A stretch of DNA of 7,397 nucleotides from Opitutaceae bacterium (GTDB lineage: Bacteria > Verrucomicrobiota > Verrucomicrobiia > Opitutales > Opitutaceae): NCBI GenBank assembly GCA_031254955.1, contig JAIRTK010000166.1, positions 1 to 7,397 on the forward strand, read 5' to 3'. The notes below the pieces were generated by a model. It saw only the letters and a program-made list of their open reading frames with translations, was not told the origin of the DNA and did not search any database. Shown here piece by piece: positions 6,082 through 7,397 of the stretch (position 1 is its first letter; each line of letters starts with the position of its first letter). The position numbers and the translations under genes are program-made.

Positions 6082-7397
6082 ATGCCAAAATCATTATTCC
6101 AAAAAGTCTGGGACGCCCACGCCGTCCGCCAACTGGCCAACGGCCAGACGCAACTGCTCATCGGCACGCACCTCATCCACGAAGTGACAAGCCCGCAGGC
6201 CTTCGGCATGTTGCGCGACCTCGGCCTGAAAGTCCTGATGCCGCACCGCACGTTCGCGACGGTGGACCACATCGTGCCCACCGACCAGCTCGTCGAACCC
6301 TACGCCGACCCGCTCGCGCAGGCCATGATGGACGAGCTTCGCAAAAACTGCGCCGCGAACGGCATCACCTTCTTCGACCGCGCGACCGGCAGGCAGGGCA
6401 TCGTGCACATCGTCGGCCCCGAGCAGGGCATCACGCAGCCCGGCACCACCATCGCCTGCGGCGACTCGCACACCTCGACGCACGGCGCGTTCGGCGCGGT
6501 CGCCTTCGGCATCGGCACCACGCAGATCCGCGACATCCTCGCCACGCAGACCCTGGCGCTCTCGCCGCTCAAGGTTCGCCGCATCGAGGTCAACGGCAAA
6601 CTCCGCCCCGGCGTTTACGCCAAGGACGTCATCCTGCACATCATCCGCGCGCTCGGCGTCAACGGCGGCACCGGCTACGCCTACGAATACGCCGGCACGA
6701 CCTTCGACACCTTCAGCATGGAAGAGCGCATGACCGTGTGCAACATGTCCATCGAAGGCGGCGCGCGCGTCGGCTACGTCAACCCCGACGAGACCACCTT
6801 CAAGTATCTCGAAGGCCGCCCCTACGCGCCCAAGGGCGCCGCGTGGGACGCCGCCGTTGCCCGCTGGAAATCCTTCGCCAGCGACGCCGGCTGCGCCTAC
6901 GACGACATTGTCAAAATCGACGCCGCCGACATCGCCCCGACCGTCACGTGGGGCATCAACCCCGGCCAAGGCATTTCCATCAACGAAACCATTCCCGATC
7001 CCGCCAAGACCTCCGCGCCCGACGAGAAAGCCTCCATCGAAGAGGCGCTCGCCTACATGAAACTCCAGCCCGGCGCGCCCATCAAAGGCACCGCCATCAA
7101 CGTCGCCTTCCTCGGCTCCTGCACCAACGGACGCCTCTCCGATTTTCAGGAAGTGGCGAAATTCGTGAAAGGCAAAAAAGTCGCGCCCGGCGTGAAAGCC
7201 ATCGCCGTGCCCGGCTCGCAAGGCGTCGGCAAAATCTGCGAATCGCTCGGCATCGACAACATCCTCACCGAAGCCGGCTTCGAATGGCGCGGCGCGGGCT
7301 GCTCGATGTGCCTCGCGATGAACCCCGACAAACTCGTCGGCGACCAGATTTGCGCCAGCTCCTCGAACCGCAACTTCAAGGGCCGCCAAGGCAGCAT
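6082..7397 (+). CDS. leuC: 3-isopropylmalate dehydratase large subunit (partial, 3' end beyond window)
   Basis: LeuC, with the small subunit LeuD, isomerises 2-isopropylmalate to 3-isopropylmalate in leucine biosynthesis (EC 4.2.1.33) through a 4Fe-4S cluster of the aconitase family. The window holds 438 codons plus two bases and no stop; since LeuC is usually about 465-475 residues, roughly 30 residues are missing. The N-terminus ([15 protein letters not shown]) is typical. [13 protein letters not shown] (126-138) is the substrate-site signature. The cluster cysteines are C347 (GSCTNGR) and C407/C410 ([11 protein letters not shown]), the same numbering as in the E. coli enzyme. [13 protein letters not shown] at the window edge is the conserved C-terminal active-site segment. 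The ATG at 6082 fits this alignment; no strong Shine-Dalgarno is seen. It follows the methyltransferase by 38 bp without a terminator. leuD would be expected downstream. Confidence 0.97.
   Translation, partial: MPKSLFQKVWDAHAVRQLANGQTQLLIGTHLIHEVTSPQAFGMLRDLGLKVLMPHRTFATVDHIVPTDQLVEPYADPLAQAMMDELRKNCAANGITFFDRATGRQGIVHIVGPEQGITQPGTTIACGDSHTSTHGAFGAVAFGIGTTQIRDILATQTLALSPLKVRRIEVNGKLRPGVYAKDVILHIIRALGVNGGTGYAYEYAGTTFDTFSMEERMTVCNMSIEGGARVGYVNPDETTFKYLEGRPYAPKGAAWDAAVARWKSFASDAGCAYDDIVKIDAADIAPTVTWGINPGQGISINETIPDPAKTSAPDEKASIEEALAYMKLQPGAPIKGTAINVAFLGSCTNGRLSDFQEVAKFVKGKKVAPGVKAIAVPGSQGVGKICESLGIDNILTEAGFEWRGAGCSMCLAMNPDKLVGDQICASSSNRNFKGRQGS

Noticed and set aside
6094..7389. A 431-codon open frame on the minus strand opposite leuC
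   Set aside because: It is antisense to a clearly conserved LeuC with all cluster cysteines. Its Gly/Ala/Asp/Arg-rich translation is the usual shadow of a G+C-rich gene.

Overview
The window is a high-G+C bacterial chromosome segment. The style of its genes and its palindromic repeats points to Verrucomicrobiota, most likely the Opitutaceae. That placement is an inference from family resemblance and repeat style; there is no marker gene to fix it. Most of the sequence is tightly packed, strongly G+C-biased coding DNA. One gene (3431-4276) is visibly richer in A+T.

Layout. A complete tRNA-Leu (anticodon TAA, encoded CCA) at 83-168 lies 19 bases upstream of a 963-residue protein gene (188-3079). 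That protein joins a degenerate KaiC/RecA-like domain to a PEP-synthase/PPDK-type ATP-grasp domain and a conserved C-terminal domain. It keeps the ATP-binding residues but lacks the phosphohistidine and PEP/pyruvate domains of the full enzymes. Near its 3' end the reading frame runs straight through a REPIN-like repeat: two 22-nt hairpins in inverted orientation around an 18-nt minisatellite. The intergenic region 3080-3430 holds a second, unrelated REPIN-like element (3199-3333). Its two 50-nt arms differ by paired, compensating substitutions, so the hairpins themselves appear to be under selection.

Next come an A+T-richer gene for a secreted protein of unknown function (3431-4276) and, convergent to it, a LysR-family regulator (4314-5234, minus strand). 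The regulator is divergent from a class I SAM-dependent methyltransferase (5321-6043), with an 86-bp shared control region between them. 38 bp after the methyltransferase begins leuC (6082 to the window end, truncated by the edge), the large subunit of isopropylmalate isomerase for leucine biosynthesis.

How the parts may work together. The LysR/methyltransferase pair looks like a classic divergent regulator-target arrangement. leuC could be in the same transcript as the methyltransferase, since no terminator is visible between them. The tRNA-Leu and the ATP-grasp gene are so close, with no terminator between, that they are probably co-transcribed and separated by tRNA 3' processing. The most unusual content is the pair of different structured repeat families within about 700 bp, one of them translated in frame, and the ATP-grasp protein with an intact nucleotide site but no phosphotransfer histidine domain.
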